Source of the DNA: Saccharothrix obliqua
GTDB taxonomy: Bacteria; Actinomycetota; Actinomycetes; Mycobacteriales; Pseudonocardiaceae
Reading direction: 5' to 3'
Length of the DNA stretch: 64,000 bases
Assembly: GCF_019375475.1 (NCBI RefSeq)
Contig: NZ_JAHXGQ010000006.1
Location: 186,001-250,000 of the forward strand
Positions 45,470 to 54,340 of the stretch are shown one piece after another; the stretch's first letter is position 1; every line of letters begins with the position of its first letter. The position numbers and the translations under genes were made by a program. The notes under the pieces were generated by a model. The model was not told where the DNA came from. It did no database searches and saw only the letters and a list, made by a program, of their open reading frames with translations.

Positions 45470-46633
45470 GTGCGTCGGGACACCTCCGCGCCGCGGCCGA
45501 ACTGGCAGCGCACGGTCTCCGATCAGGGCCTCGTGTTCGGCTCGCCCGCCCGTGCCGCCGACGGCAGCCCCCGCCCGTACTGGGACGAGTCGGCGCACTA
45601 CGTGTTCGACATGAGCGACGTGCTGTCCCTCGAAGCGGACGTCGAGCTGCTGCACAGCATGTGCCTGGAGGCCGTGGACAACGTGGTGCTCACCGAGCGC
45701 TACCGCGACTTCGGCATCCAGGAGTGGGTGTGGCCGGCGATCGCCGAGTCGTGGAAGCGCCGCGACCCGCACGTCTACGGGCGGTTCGACCTGCGTTACG
45801 ACGCGCGCGGCCCGGCGAAGCTGCTGGAGTACAACGCCGACACCCCCACGTCGCTGCTGGAGGCGGCGGTCGTCCAGTGGAACTGGAAGACCGACGTGTT
45901 CCCCGACGACGACCAGTGGAACTCCATCCACGAGAAGCTGGTGGAGCGCTGGGCGGAGATCGGCGACCGGCTGCCGTCCAACGAGCTGCACTTCACCTGG
46001 TCCGCCGCCGACCCGTCCGGCGAGGACCACGTCACGGTCGCCTACCTCCAGGAGACCGCGGCCGAGGCGGGCATGAACACCGTCGGCCTGGCCATCGAGG
46101 AGATCGGCTGGGACTCGGCGCTCAACCGGTTCGTCGACCTCGAAGAGGCCCCGATGGGCACGGTCGTGAAGCTCTACCCCTGGGAATGGGTGGTGGAGGA
46201 GCAGTTCGGCCGGTTCGCCGTGCAGAGCCAGCCCGGCACCCTGTGGGTCGAGCCGCTGTGGAAGATGCTGCTGTCCAACAAGGCGTTGCTCGCGGTGCTC
46301 TGGGAGATGTACCCCGGCCACCCGAACCTGCTGCCCGCCTACCTGGACGACCCGGGCCTGCTCACCGAGTACGTGCGCAAGCCCCGGCTGGGCCGGGAGG
46401 GCGCGAACATCCAGATCGTGGCGCCGGGCTACGAGACGCAGACCGGCGGCGTGTACGGCAAAGAGGGTTTCGTCTACCAGCTGTTCGACCCGCTGCCCGA
46501 GTTCGACGGCTACCGGCCCGCGCTGGGCGCGTGGGTGGTCGGCGACACGGCGGCCGGGCTCGGCATCCGCGAGACGGTCGGCCTGGTGACCGACGACGGC
46601 GCGGCGTTCGTCCCGCATCGGATTGTCGAATGA
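45470..46633 (+). CDS. Glutathionylspermidine synthase-like ATP-grasp protein
   Basis: A 387-residue protein of the glutathionylspermidine synthase C-terminal family (ATP-grasp fold). Conserved elements are LRYDARGPAKLLEYNADTPT (the N-terminal substrate region), VKLYPWEWVVEEQFGRF, LLSNKALLAVLWEMYPGHPNLLPAYLDD and VRKPRLGREGANIQI. Lysines and acids of the ATP-grasp site lie in the last two blocks. Actinobacteria lack glutathione, so the true substrate must be a different carboxylate/amine pair. The gene is directly followed by a DUF350 gene with a four-base overlap, a linkage seen in many bacteria. Confidence 0.9.
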   Translation: MRRDTSAPRPNWQRTVSDQGLVFGSPARAADGSPRPYWDESAHYVFDMSDVLSLEADVELLHSMCLEAVDNVVLTERYRDFGIQEWVWPAIAESWKRRDPHVYGRFDLRYDARGPAKLLEYNADTPTSLLEAAVVQWNWKTDVFPDDDQWNSIHEKLVERWAEIGDRLPSNELHFTWSAADPSGEDHVTVAYLQETAAEAGMNTVGLAIEEIGWDSALNRFVDLEEAPMGTVVKLYPWEWVVEEQFGRFAVQSQPGTLWVEPLWKMLLSNKALLAVLWEMYPGHPNLLPAYLDDPGLLTEYVRKPRLGREGANIQIVAPGYETQTGGVYGKEGFVYQLFDPLPEFDGYRPALGAWVVGDTAAGLGIRETVGLVTDDGAAFVPHRIVE

Positions 46634-47094
46634 ATGGAGTGGCAGTGATCGAACTCGCGTTGGACCCGGGCTTCGGCTCGCGGATCGGCCAGGGCATCGG
46701 CGCGATCGCCCTGTACGCGATCGTCGGCCTGGTGCTGATGGTCGTCGGCTTCTACGCCATCGACTTCACCACGCCCGGCAAGCTGTCGGCGCTGGTGCGG
46801 TCGGGCGCCCCGAACGCCGTCATCGTCACGGCCGCGGGCCTGGTCAGCATGGCGATGATCGTCGTGGTGGCGATCTACAACGCGGCCGGCAAGCTGGAGG
46901 AGGGCCTGCTGATGGCCCTGATCTTCGGGTTCGTCGGCATCATCGTGCAGGTGATCGCGGTGCGGTTGCTGGAGTGGGTCACGCGCCTGGACATCGGCCG
47001 GCTGATCGAGTCCGAGGTGTTCGCGCCGGCGAGCGTCGTGGTGGCCAGCGCGCACGTCGCGCTCGGTCTCGTGGTCGCCGTGGCGATCAGCTAG
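46630..47094 (+). CDS. DUF350 membrane protein
   Basis: A 154-residue protein with four transmembrane segments typical of DUF350: GIGAIALYAIVGLVLMVVGF, AVIVTAAGLVSMAMIVVVAIY, LLMALIFGFVGIIVQVIAV and VVVASAHVALGLVVAVAIS. DFTTPGKL and FAPASVVVASAHVALG are conserved family blocks. The ATG 46630 start overlaps the previous stop (ATGA). The function is unknown; constant pairing with the ATP-grasp gene suggests a membrane partner or transporter of its product. Confidence 0.88.
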   Translation: MNGVAVIELALDPGFGSRIGQGIGAIALYAIVGLVLMVVGFYAIDFTTPGKLSALVRSGAPNAVIVTAAGLVSMAMIVVVAIYNAAGKLEEGLLMALIFGFVGIIVQVIAVRLLEWVTRLDIGRLIESEVFAPASVVVASAHVALGLVVAVAIS

Positions 47095-47155
47095 CGCGAC
47101 CCGGTGCCGGAACGCACGCGCGCGCCCGGGGGTGCGATGAGTACCCTTTCCCCTC

Positions 47156-48406
47156 GTGATTGACCTCAGGGCTCTGCGCGAAAACCCGGAAGCCGTCCGC
47201 GCGTCGCAACGTGCGCGTGGCGAGGACGAAGCCGTGGTCGACGCGCTGCTGTCCGCCGACGAGCGCCGGCGCGCGGCCGTGGCCCGCGCCGACGCCCTGC
47301 GCGGCGAGCAGAAGGCGTTCGGCAAGCAGGTCGGCCGGGCACGCGGCGAGGAGCGCGAGGCGCTGCTCGCCAAGGGCAAGGAGCTGGCCGCCGAGGTCAA
47401 GGCGGCCGAGGCCGAGCAGTCGCGGGCCGAGGCCGAGCTGGACGAGCTGCACCGGGCCGTGCCCAACGTGGTCCACCCGGACGCACCGCACGGCGGCGAG
47501 GACGACTTCGCCGTGCTCAAGCACGTGGGCACGCCGCGCGAGTTCGACTTCACGCCGCTGGACCACCTGGACCTGGGCACCCGGCTCGGCGGCATCGACA
47601 TGGAGCGCGGCGCGAAGGTGTCGGGCTCGCGGTTCTACTTCCTCACCGGCGTGCTGGCGCAGCTTGAGCTGGCGCTGCTCAACATGGCCGTCGCGCAGGC
47701 CACCCGCGCGGGCTTCACGCTGATGATCACGCCGACCCTGGTGCGGCCGGAGATCATGGCGGGCACGGGCTTCCTCGGCGCGCACGCGAGCGAGGTCTAC
47801 CGCCTGCGGGACGACGACCTGTACCTCGTCGGCACGTCGGAGGTGCCGCTCGCGGGCTACCACGCGGACGAGATCCTGGACGGCGACCGCCGCTACGCGG
47901 GCTGGTCGGCGTGCTACCGCCGCGAAGCCGGGACGTACGGCAAGGACACCCGCGGCATCATCCGCGTCCACCAGTTCAACAAGGTCGAGATGTTCTCCTA
48001 CGTGCGGCCCGAGGACGCGGAGGCCGAGCACGCGCGCCTGCTGGCGTGGGAGGAGGAGATGCTCGCCAAGATCGAGGTGCCCTACCGGGTGATCGACACG
48101 GCGGCGGGCGACCTGGGCACGTCGGCGGCGCGCAAGTTCGACTGCGAGGCGTGGATCCCGACCCAGGGCGTGTACCGGGAGCTGACCTCCACGTCGAACT
48201 GCACCACGTTCCAGGCCCGCCGGCTCAACGTCCGCTACCGGGACGACAACGGCAAGCCGCAGATCGCCGCCACGCTCAACGGCACGCTGGCCACCACCCG
48301 CTGGATCGTCGCGATCCTGGAGAACCACCAGCGGGCGGACGGCTCGGTCGCGGTGCCCGAGGCGTTGCGCCCGTTCCTCGGCCTGGACGTGCTCCAGCCC
48401 GCCTGA
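47156..48406 (+). CDS. serS: Seryl-tRNA synthetase
   Basis: A 416-residue class II synthetase that charges tRNA-Ser. The N-terminal antiparallel coiled coil ([22 protein letters not shown] to about residue 105) binds the tRNA long arm. Class II motif 2 is [23 protein letters not shown], motif 3 is [19 protein letters not shown], and [15 protein letters not shown] is the serine/adenylate site. Length and start (GTG 47156) are normal. It is monocistronic, followed by a hairpin terminator. Confidence 0.97.
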   Translation: MIDLRALRENPEAVRASQRARGEDEAVVDALLSADERRRAAVARADALRGEQKAFGKQVGRARGEEREALLAKGKELAAEVKAAEAEQSRAEAELDELHRAVPNVVHPDAPHGGEDDFAVLKHVGTPREFDFTPLDHLDLGTRLGGIDMERGAKVSGSRFYFLTGVLAQLELALLNMAVAQATRAGFTLMITPTLVRPEIMAGTGFLGAHASEVYRLRDDDLYLVGTSEVPLAGYHADEILDGDRRYAGWSACYRREAGTYGKDTRGIIRVHQFNKVEMFSYVRPEDAEAEHARLLAWEEEMLAKIEVPYRVIDTAAGDLGTSAARKFDCEAWIPTQGVYRELTSTSNCTTFQARRLNVRYRDDNGKPQIAATLNGTLATTRWIVAILENHQRADGSVAVPEALRPFLGLDVLQPA

Positions 48407-48427
48407 GAACCCCTCCGGTACAGTGGT

Positions 48428-48447
48428 GCACCGACCCTCGTCGGTGC
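48428..48447 (+). terminator. Hairpin terminator after serS
   Basis: GCACCGAC (48428-48435) pairs perfectly with GTCGGTGC (48440-48447) around CCTC, 22 bases after the serS stop. It separates the conserved serS unit from the accessory acyl operon. Confidence 0.7.
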
Positions 48448-48500
48448 GTAACCGCTGGTGACGTGGGTGACACACATCATCCACGGGGCAGGGACAGCAG

Positions 48501-49199
48501 GTGGCGAACCGCATTCACCGGACCGCGATCATCGGCGCGGGGGTCGAACTCGGCGACGACAACGTGATCGGTCCGTACACGGTGATCGCGGGCCCGGCCC
48601 GGATCGGCGACGGCAACTACATCGGGCCGCACGTGAGCATCGGCGGCCCGCCGGAGTACCTGGGCGCGGACCACCTCGCGGGCTGGGACGACGAGGTCGG
48701 CGGCCCCGGCGTGGTGATCGGCGACCGCAACCGCGTGCGCGAGTTCGTCACGGTCAACCAGGGCGTGACCGAGCCGACCAGGATCGGCGACGATTGCTAC
48801 CTGATGGGCCGCGCGCACATCGCCCACGACTGCCGCGTGGACGACGGCGTGGTGGTCACCAGCGCGGTGCAGGTCGCGGGCCACTGCCACGTGTGGTCGG
48901 GCGCGAACCTCGGCCTGGGCACGGTGGTGCACCAGCGCACCACCATCGGACCGGGCGCGATGGTCGGCATGGGCTCGGCGGTGCGCAAGGAGGTCGGCGC
49001 GTTCACCATCACGGTGGGCAACCCGGCCCGCACCACCGGCGTCAACACCATCGGCCTCCAGCGGCGCGGCTGCTCGGAGGAATCCATCGCCGCCCTGACG
49101 GGTTTCCTCACCGGGAAGGACCCCGAGCCGCCCGGCGACCTGCCGGACGAGCTGGCCGCGCTGCTCGAGGCGTGGGCCGCGCGCGGCGCGGGGCACTGA
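48501..49199 (+). CDS. LpxA-like left-handed beta-helix acyltransferase
   Basis: A 232-residue acyl-ACP-dependent O/N-acyltransferase related to LpxA (UDP-N-acetylglucosamine acyltransferase). The hexapeptide repeats run through most of the length (GVELGDDNVIGPYTVIAGPARIGDG...). The catalytic histidine is His109 in RAHIAHDCRVDDGV, as in LpxA AHIAHD, and the C-terminal helical domain starts at GNPARTTGVNTIGLQRRGCS, also like LpxA. Actinomycetes have no lipid A, so the acceptor is likely a different sugar nucleotide or glycan. The start is GTG 48501. The acyl carrier protein gene follows 24 bases after the stop, and is the likely acyl donor. Confidence 0.85.
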   Translation: MANRIHRTAIIGAGVELGDDNVIGPYTVIAGPARIGDGNYIGPHVSIGGPPEYLGADHLAGWDDEVGGPGVVIGDRNRVREFVTVNQGVTEPTRIGDDCYLMGRAHIAHDCRVDDGVVVTSAVQVAGHCHVWSGANLGLGTVVHQRTTIGPGAMVGMGSAVRKEVGAFTITVGNPARTTGVNTIGLQRRGCSEESIAALTGFLTGKDPEPPGDLPDELAALLEAWAARGAGH

Positions 49200-49223
49200 A
49201 CCAGACCAGAGATTGAGAGCAGC

Positions 49224-49463
49224 ATGTCGCTTAACGACCGCCTCCGCTCCGTTTTCACCGAAGCGCTCCAGCTCGACGCCGACGCGGACGTGGAGAACCT
49301 GAAGTACCGCGACATCGATGCGTGGGACTCGGTCGGCCACATGGCGCTGGTCGCGGCCATCGAGGACGAGTTCGACGTGCAGTTCGAGACCGAGCAGGTC
49401 ATCGACCTGAGCAGCTTCAAGGTCGCGGTCGACATGCTGCGGGGCTTCGGCGTCGGTGAGTAG
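49224..49463 (+). CDS. Acyl carrier protein
   Basis: A 79-residue acyl carrier protein. The phosphopantetheine attachment site is Ser36 in DAWDSVGHMALVAAIEDEF, with the usual acidic helix II after it. It differs from primary-metabolism AcpP (DSLD), so it is a dedicated carrier. ATG 49224 is preceded by a purine-rich GAGAGCAGC region. Its stop lies inside the SDR gene (eight-base overlap). It should carry the substrate for the SDR, the acyltransferase and possibly the LuxE/LuxC proteins. Confidence 0.92.
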   Translation: MSLNDRLRSVFTEALQLDADADVENLKYRDIDAWDSVGHMALVAAIEDEFDVQFETEQVIDLSSFKVAVDMLRGFGVGE

Positions 49464-50190
49464 CTTCGACGGCAGGGTCGCGGTCGTCACCGGCGGCACG
49501 CGCGGCATCGGGCACGCGACGGCCGCCGCGCTGGTGGCGGCGGGCGCGACCGTGGTGATCACCGGCCGCGACGGCGCGGTGGCGGCGGAGCGGGCCGCGG
49601 CGCTCGGGCCCGCGGCGTCCGGCGTGGCGCTGGACGTGACGGACTCGGCCGCGGTGAAGGACGTGTTCAAGGCCGTCGCCAAGGAGCACGGCCGGCTCGA
49701 CGTGCTGGTGGCGAGCGCGGGCGTGCTGGAGGGCGGCCTCATCGGGATGCTCACCGACGACCACATCGCGGGCACGCTCGCGACGAACGTCGCGGGGACC
49801 ATCAACTGCGTGCAGGCGGCGGCGCGGGTCATGATGCGCAAGCGGACCGGCTCGATCGTGCTGCTCGGTTCCGTGGTCGGCGAACGCGGCAACGCGGGCC
49901 AGACCGTGTACGCGGCGTCCAAGGCGGCGTTGTCCGCGACCGCGAAGTCGGCGGCCAAGGAGCTGGGCAGGCACGGCATCCGGGTGAACGCCGTCGCGCC
50001 GGGCGTGATCCGCACCGACCTGATCGCGGACCAGTCCGCCGAGGTGCTGGCGGGCATCGAGCGGGACACGGCGCTGGGCAGGCTCGGCACGGCCGAGGAG
50101 GTGGCCGCCGTCATCCGGTTCCTGGTCGGCGACGAGGCGTCGTTCGTCACCGGGCAGGTGCTGGGCGTCGACGGGGGTCTGGTGCTGTGA
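49456..50190 (+). CDS. FabG-like short-chain dehydrogenase/reductase
   Basis: A 244-residue classical SDR. The NAD(P) loop is TGGTRGIG (residues 12-19), the NAG motif is VASAGV (the usual N is S), the catalytic triad is Ser139, Tyr152 and Lys156 (YAASK), and VNAVAPGVIRTDL follows. Closest in plan to 3-oxoacyl-ACP reductases. The coupled start GTG 49456 overlaps the carrier-protein gene, which suggests it reduces a carrier-bound 3-oxoacyl group to the 3-hydroxy form, although it could oxidise in the reverse direction. Confidence 0.92.
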   Translation: MSSFDGRVAVVTGGTRGIGHATAAALVAAGATVVITGRDGAVAAERAAALGPAASGVALDVTDSAAVKDVFKAVAKEHGRLDVLVASAGVLEGGLIGMLTDDHIAGTLATNVAGTINCVQAAARVMMRKRTGSIVLLGSVVGERGNAGQTVYAASKAALSATAKSAAKELGRHGIRVNAVAPGVIRTDLIADQSAEVLAGIERDTALGRLGTAEEVAAVIRFLVGDEASFVTGQVLGVDGGLVL

Positions 50191-51563
50191 CGTCGCTGGT
50201 GCACCCCGGGGCCCGGCTGCGGGACGCGGCGACCGGTGAGCTGGTCGGCGGCGCGGAGCTGGCCGAGCGGGTGGCGCGGGTCGCCGAGTCGTACGCGGAC
50301 CTGCCGCCCGGCGTGCTGTTCCTGCGGGTCGGGCTGGACGTGCCGAGCGTGCTGGCGTACCTGGGCGCGTTCCAGGCCGGTCGCGCGGTGGCGTTGCTCG
50401 ACCCGGCGCAGGACCGCGCCGTGCTGGACGACCTGGTGACGCGGTTCCGGCCGGCGGCGGTCGTCGGCGGGCCGCCGGGCGCCGCGCCGGGGTACACCGA
50501 CGACTGGGTGCGCGTGGACGCCGGCGGCGTCGTGCCGCACCCCGACCTGGCGGTGCTCCTGCCGACCAGCGGTTCCACCGGCAACCCCAAGTTCGTGCGG
50601 TTGTCGCGGGCGGCGGTGCTCGCCAACGCGGACGCCATCGCCGAGGTGCTGGACATCGGACCCGACGAGGTCGCGCCGACGACGTTGCCGCTGCACTACA
50701 GCTACGGGATGTCGGTGCTCAACAGCCACCTGCGCCGCGGCGCGACGGTGCTGCTGGAGGGCTCGGGCGTGGTGGCGCGGCCGTTCTGGGACGCGGTCGT
50801 CGAGCACGGCGCCACGTCGCTGGCCGGGGTGCCGTACCACTACGAGATGCTGCGGCGGCTGCGGTTCGACCCGGCCAAGTACCCCACGCTGCGCACGCTG
50901 ACGCAGGCGGGCGGCAAGCTGCGCACCGAGCTGGTGAGCGAGTTCAACGCGAAGATGACGGCCGTGGGCGGCCGGATGTTCGTGATGTACGGGCAGACCG
51001 AGGCCGCGCCCCGGATGGCCACCGTGCCCGCGGCGCGGCTGGCGGACAAGCCCGGCTCGGCCGGCCTGGCGCTGCCCGGCGGGTCGTTCGCGGTGCGGAC
51101 CGGTGACGGCGCGGAGACCACCGCGCCGGGCGTCGTGGGCGAGATCGTCTACCGGGGCCCGAACGTGATGATGGGCTACGCCGAGTCGGAGGCGGAGCTG
51201 GCGCTGCCCGACGGGCTCGGCGGCGTGTTGGTGACCGGCGACCTGGGGTACCTGGACGACGAGGGCTACCTGTACGTCACCGGCCGGCTGAAGCGGATCG
51301 GGAAGGTGTTCGGCAACCGGGTCAGCCTGGACGACCTGGAGCAGCTCGTGAAGCACCTGGGCGCGGCGGCGGCGGTGCCCGCGGGCGACAAGGTCGTGGT
51401 GTGGTTGGACGGCGCGTCGGCGGACGACTGCAAGGCGGCGGCCAGGGCGTTGGCAGCGGCTTTGCACATGCACATAACGGGTTTCGACGTGCGGCCCGTC
51501 GCCGGGTTCCCGCTGCTGCCCAGCGGGAAGATCGACTACCGGGCGCTGGAGGCGCGGGTATGA
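50187..51563 (+). CDS. AMP-dependent acyl ligase (ANL superfamily)
   Basis: A 458-residue adenylate-forming enzyme. The phosphate loop is LLPTSGSTGNPKFVRLS, the second core motif is FVMYGQTEAAPRM, the aspartate of A7 is in VLVTGDLGYLDDEGYLYVTGR and LKRIGKVFGNRVS is the hinge; the A10 lysine is in LLPSGKIDY. The N-terminal domain is shorter than in acyl-CoA ligases. It probably activates a carboxylic acid for loading on the carrier protein encoded upstream. GTG 50187 overlaps the SDR stop by four bases. Confidence 0.9.
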   Translation: MTSLVHPGARLRDAATGELVGGAELAERVARVAESYADLPPGVLFLRVGLDVPSVLAYLGAFQAGRAVALLDPAQDRAVLDDLVTRFRPAAVVGGPPGAAPGYTDDWVRVDAGGVVPHPDLAVLLPTSGSTGNPKFVRLSRAAVLANADAIAEVLDIGPDEVAPTTLPLHYSYGMSVLNSHLRRGATVLLEGSGVVARPFWDAVVEHGATSLAGVPYHYEMLRRLRFDPAKYPTLRTLTQAGGKLRTELVSEFNAKMTAVGGRMFVMYGQTEAAPRMATVPAARLADKPGSAGLALPGGSFAVRTGDGAETTAPGVVGEIVYRGPNVMMGYAESEAELALPDGLGGVLVTGDLGYLDDEGYLYVTGRLKRIGKVFGNRVSLDDLEQLVKHLGAAAAVPAGDKVVVWLDGASADDCKAAARALAAALHMHITGFDVRPVAGFPLLPSGKIDYRALEARV

Positions 51564-51591
51564 CCGCCTCACGCGCCGTGGAGGCACAGGC

Positions 51592-52638
51592 ATGAGCGTT
51601 TTCGCCCGACCGCAGGCCGAGCGGGAAGCCGCGTTGCTGGCGGAGCTGACCGAGCTGACCGCGCACCACCGGGCGCGCTGCGCGCCGTACGACCGCGTCC
51701 TGTCGTCGCTCGGCACGCCGGCGGAGTTCGGGTCGTTGGCGGACCTGCCGTGGCTGCCCGTGCGGATGTTCAAGACGCACGACCTGAAGAGCATCCCGGA
51801 CGACGAGGTGTTCAAGGTGCTGACGTCGTCGGGCACGACGGGCGCCGGCGCGTCACGCATCTACCTGGACAAGGACGCCGCCGCCGAGCAGCCGCGCCAG
51901 CTCGGCGCGACCCTGCGCGAGGTGCTGGGCGGCAAGCGGCTGCCGATGCTGATGGTCGACACCGTCGGGATCATCAAGAACCGGCGGTCGTTCTCGGCAC
52001 GCGGCGCGGGTGTGCTGGGCATGGCGAACTTCGGGCGCGCCCACGTGTACGCGCTGGACGAGCAGGACCGGCCGGACGTGGCGGCGGTGAAGGGCTTCCT
52101 GGAGAAGCACGGCCACGAGCCGTTCCTCATCTTCGGCTTCACGTTCATGGTGTGGCAGTACCTGTACGAGGTGGCGCGCGAGCACTCGCTGGACCTGTCC
52201 AACGGCATCCTCGTGCACTCCGGCGGGTGGAAGAAGCTGGTCGACATCGCGGTGGACAACGCGGAGTTCCGGCGGCGGTTCGCCGAGGACACCGGGCTCA
52301 CCCGCATCCACAACTACTACGGGATGATCGAGCAGATCGGCACCGTGTTCCTGGAAGGCCCCTCGGGGAACTCGTTGTACTGCCCCGATTTCGCGGACGT
52401 CATCATCCGCAACCCGGACACGTGGGAGGAGCAGCCCGTGGGCGAGCCGGGGGTGATCCAGGTGCTGTCCACGCTGCCCCGGTCGTACCCGGGCCACGTG
52501 CTGCTGACCGAGGATTTGGGTGTCGTGCACGGCGTGGACGACGGCGACTGGCCGGGCAAGCGGTTCTCGGTGCTCGGGCGGCTGCCCCGCGCCGAGGCGC
52601 GCGGCTGCTCGGACACGTTCGCGGGAGCCGCGTCGTGA
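51592..52638 (+). CDS. LuxE-like acyl-protein synthetase
   Basis: A 348-residue LuxE/PaaK-type enzyme. The N-terminal LPVRMFKTHDLKSIPDDEVFKVLTSSGTTGAGASRIYLD holds the adenylation motif TSSGTTG; LVHSGGWKKL and IHNYYGMIEQIGTVF are typical of LuxE. A cysteine lies nine residues from the C-terminus (RGCSDTFAGAAS), close to where LuxE carries its acyl-thioester. In luminous bacteria LuxE activates fatty acid as acyl-AMP and passes it to LuxC. There are no luxAB luciferase genes here, so the product is used otherwise. ATG 51592; the stop overlaps the LuxC-like GTG. Confidence 0.88.
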   Translation: MSVFARPQAEREAALLAELTELTAHHRARCAPYDRVLSSLGTPAEFGSLADLPWLPVRMFKTHDLKSIPDDEVFKVLTSSGTTGAGASRIYLDKDAAAEQPRQLGATLREVLGGKRLPMLMVDTVGIIKNRRSFSARGAGVLGMANFGRAHVYALDEQDRPDVAAVKGFLEKHGHEPFLIFGFTFMVWQYLYEVAREHSLDLSNGILVHSGGWKKLVDIAVDNAEFRRRFAEDTGLTRIHNYYGMIEQIGTVFLEGPSGNSLYCPDFADVIIRNPDTWEEQPVGEPGVIQVLSTLPRSYPGHVLLTEDLGVVHGVDDGDWPGKRFSVLGRLPRAEARGCSDTFAGAAS

Positions 52639-53852
52639 GCGCGTTGCGGCGGCGGTTCCCCGCCGGGCCGGACGTGTCCGCGGCCGAGTTGCTGGGTGGT
52701 CTCGGCGACGACCCGCTGCGCGTCGGTGACGAGCGGGTCGTGGACTTCCTGGTGGCGTTCGCCCGCAAGCTGCTCGCGCCCGCCGTCGCGCGGCGGTACC
52801 CGGAGCTGGCCTCGCTCGGGTTCTTCCTGCGGCGTGGCGAGATCACGAAGGCGCTGGCCGCGCCGGAGCGGCCGGGTGTGCTGCGGTTCCCGCGCGGCCT
52901 GGTCTTCCACGTGCCGCCGGCGAACGTGGACACGATCTTCGTGTACTCGTGGGCGTTGTCCGCGTTGGCCGGCAACCGGAACGTGGTGCGCATCTCGCCG
53001 CGGTCGGCGGGTGCGGCGGAGGCCGTGGTCGACGCGTTGAACGAGGCGCTGGCGTCGGCCGACCCGGTGGTGGCGCGCACCCAGGCGATGATCACCTACG
53101 ACCGGGACGACGCGGTCACGGCCGCGTTGTCGGCGGCCTGCGACCTGCGGGTCATCTGGGGTGGCGACCGGGCCGTGGCGGAGGTGCGCAAGCACCCGCT
53201 GGCGCCGCACGCGCGTGACGTCACGTTCCCCGACCGCGCGTCGTTCGCGGCCATCTCGGTGGCCGGCTGGGAGGCGGCGTCCGCCGACCGCCGCCGCGAC
53301 GTGGTCGTGGGCTTCTACAACGACGCCTACTGGTTCGACCAGGCCGCGTGCGCCTCGCCGCGCGCGTTGTTCTGGGTCGGTGACGCCGGGCGCGCGCGGC
53401 ACGCGCGGGACGAGTTCCTGGCGGTGCTGGACGAGGTGCTGGCGGGCAAGGGCGTCGTGGTGGACCCGGCGATGGCCGTGCAGAAGCGCGTGTCGGCGTA
53501 CGGCGTGGCGGCGGACGGGCACGCGACGGCGATCCGGTTCTCCGGCAACGCCGTCGCGACGCTCGACCTGACCTCGCCCGCCGACGTCCCCCGTGAGTGG
53601 TTGGGCGCCGGCACGTTCCCGCTGGCGACGCTGTCGTCGTTGGCCGACCTGGTGCCGTTGGTGCGGCGGAAGGACCAGACGCTGTCCGTGTTCGGCTTCT
53701 CGGGTGAGGAGCTGGAGGCGCTGGCGGTGTCCCTGGCGGGCCGCGGCATCGACCGCATCGTGCCGTTCGGGTCGGCGTTGACGTTCTCCGGGTTGTGGGA
53801 CGGGTACGACCTGATGGCCGAGTTCACGCGCCTGGTGACGGTGAGCGGCTGA
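52635..53852 (+). CDS. LuxC-like acyl reductase (aldehyde-forming)
   Basis: A 405-residue NADPH-dependent acyl reductase of the LuxC family, an aldehyde-dehydrogenase-fold enzyme that reduces an acyl group to an aldehyde. The active cysteine is Cys239 in WFDQAACASPRALFWVG, and VFHVPPANVDTIFVYSWALSALAGNRNVVRIS matches the LuxC cofactor region. It overlaps LuxE by four bases (GTGA), consistent with a LuxE-LuxC complex. The 3' end also overlaps the convergent small gene at 53824 by 29 bases. Confidence 0.9.
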   Translation: MSALRRRFPAGPDVSAAELLGGLGDDPLRVGDERVVDFLVAFARKLLAPAVARRYPELASLGFFLRRGEITKALAAPERPGVLRFPRGLVFHVPPANVDTIFVYSWALSALAGNRNVVRISPRSAGAAEAVVDALNEALASADPVVARTQAMITYDRDDAVTAALSAACDLRVIWGGDRAVAEVRKHPLAPHARDVTFPDRASFAAISVAGWEAASADRRRDVVVGFYNDAYWFDQAACASPRALFWVGDAGRARHARDEFLAVLDEVLAGKGVVVDPAMAVQKRVSAYGVAADGHATAIRFSGNAVATLDLTSPADVPREWLGAGTFPLATLSSLADLVPLVRRKDQTLSVFGFSGEELEALAVSLAGRGIDRIVPFGSALTFSGLWDGYDLMAEFTRLVTVSG

Positions 53853-54156
53853 GCCACGTGCTCGACAGCCACACGAGTCGTGGCGTGTCGTCCTCGTCGT
53901 CCTGGAAGTAGGCCAGGGCGTTCTCCGGCGTTTGCAGGTGCGCGCGGAAGTCGCCTGCCGTGGACACGATCTCGGCGTGGTCGTGGAAGGCCATGCCGTA
54001 GGCCGCGATGTGGCCGTCGTGGCGGTGCCCGTGCTCGACGGCCACGGCGAACAGGCGCGGGGCGTCGTCGGTGGCCAGTCCTTCCAGGAACGCGGTGAAG
54101 CCGGCCTCGTCCCAGAGCGGTTCGGGGTCGTGGTCGATGGGTGCGCAATCCGGCAT
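53824..54156 (-). CDS. Small acidic hypothetical protein
   Basis: A 110-residue acidic protein (MPDCAPIDHDPEPLWDEAG start) with FTAFLEGLATDDAPRLFAVAVEHGHRHDGHIAAYGMAFHD and a C-terminal DDEDDTPRLVWLSSTWL. It has strand/helix character of a small globular domain; I cannot name a family. ATG 54156 has GAGAGGCG upstream. It is divergent from the XRE-type regulator and its 3' end overlaps luxC-like coding sequence by 29 bases antisense. Proteins of this type often sit next to XRE/DUF397 pairs, so a link to that regulator is possible. Confidence 0.6.
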   Translation of the reverse strand: MPDCAPIDHDPEPLWDEAGFTAFLEGLATDDAPRLFAVAVEHGHRHDGHIAAYGMAFHDHAEIVSTAGDFRAHLQTPENALAYFQDDEDDTPRLVWLSSTWLSRSPSPGA

Positions 54157-54340
54157 CGCTTCGCCTCTCGTGTGATCGCTGCGCGTGGCCTGGACGGGCG
54201 ACGCGGTATGTTGTGTGCTCGCTACACTTGTCCTTTGATCAGTACGTGCCCAGCTTGGGTGGAAACTTTCGGGCGGCGCAAGTTCCGCGCTGGAAGTCGC
54301 GCCTGTTTCACCCGGTCGGGCGAGGCGGTGAGGGGTAGTG

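Noticed and set aside
48501..53852. Bioluminescence operon
   Set aside because: LuxE- and LuxC-like genes are present but no luxA, luxB or flavin reductase; the ACP, SDR and LpxA-like genes point to an acyl-modification pathway.
54250..54300. GGAAACTTTCGGG segment resembling the inverted-repeat family
   Set aside because: It lacks the TCAGG core, the conserved spacer and the second arm.
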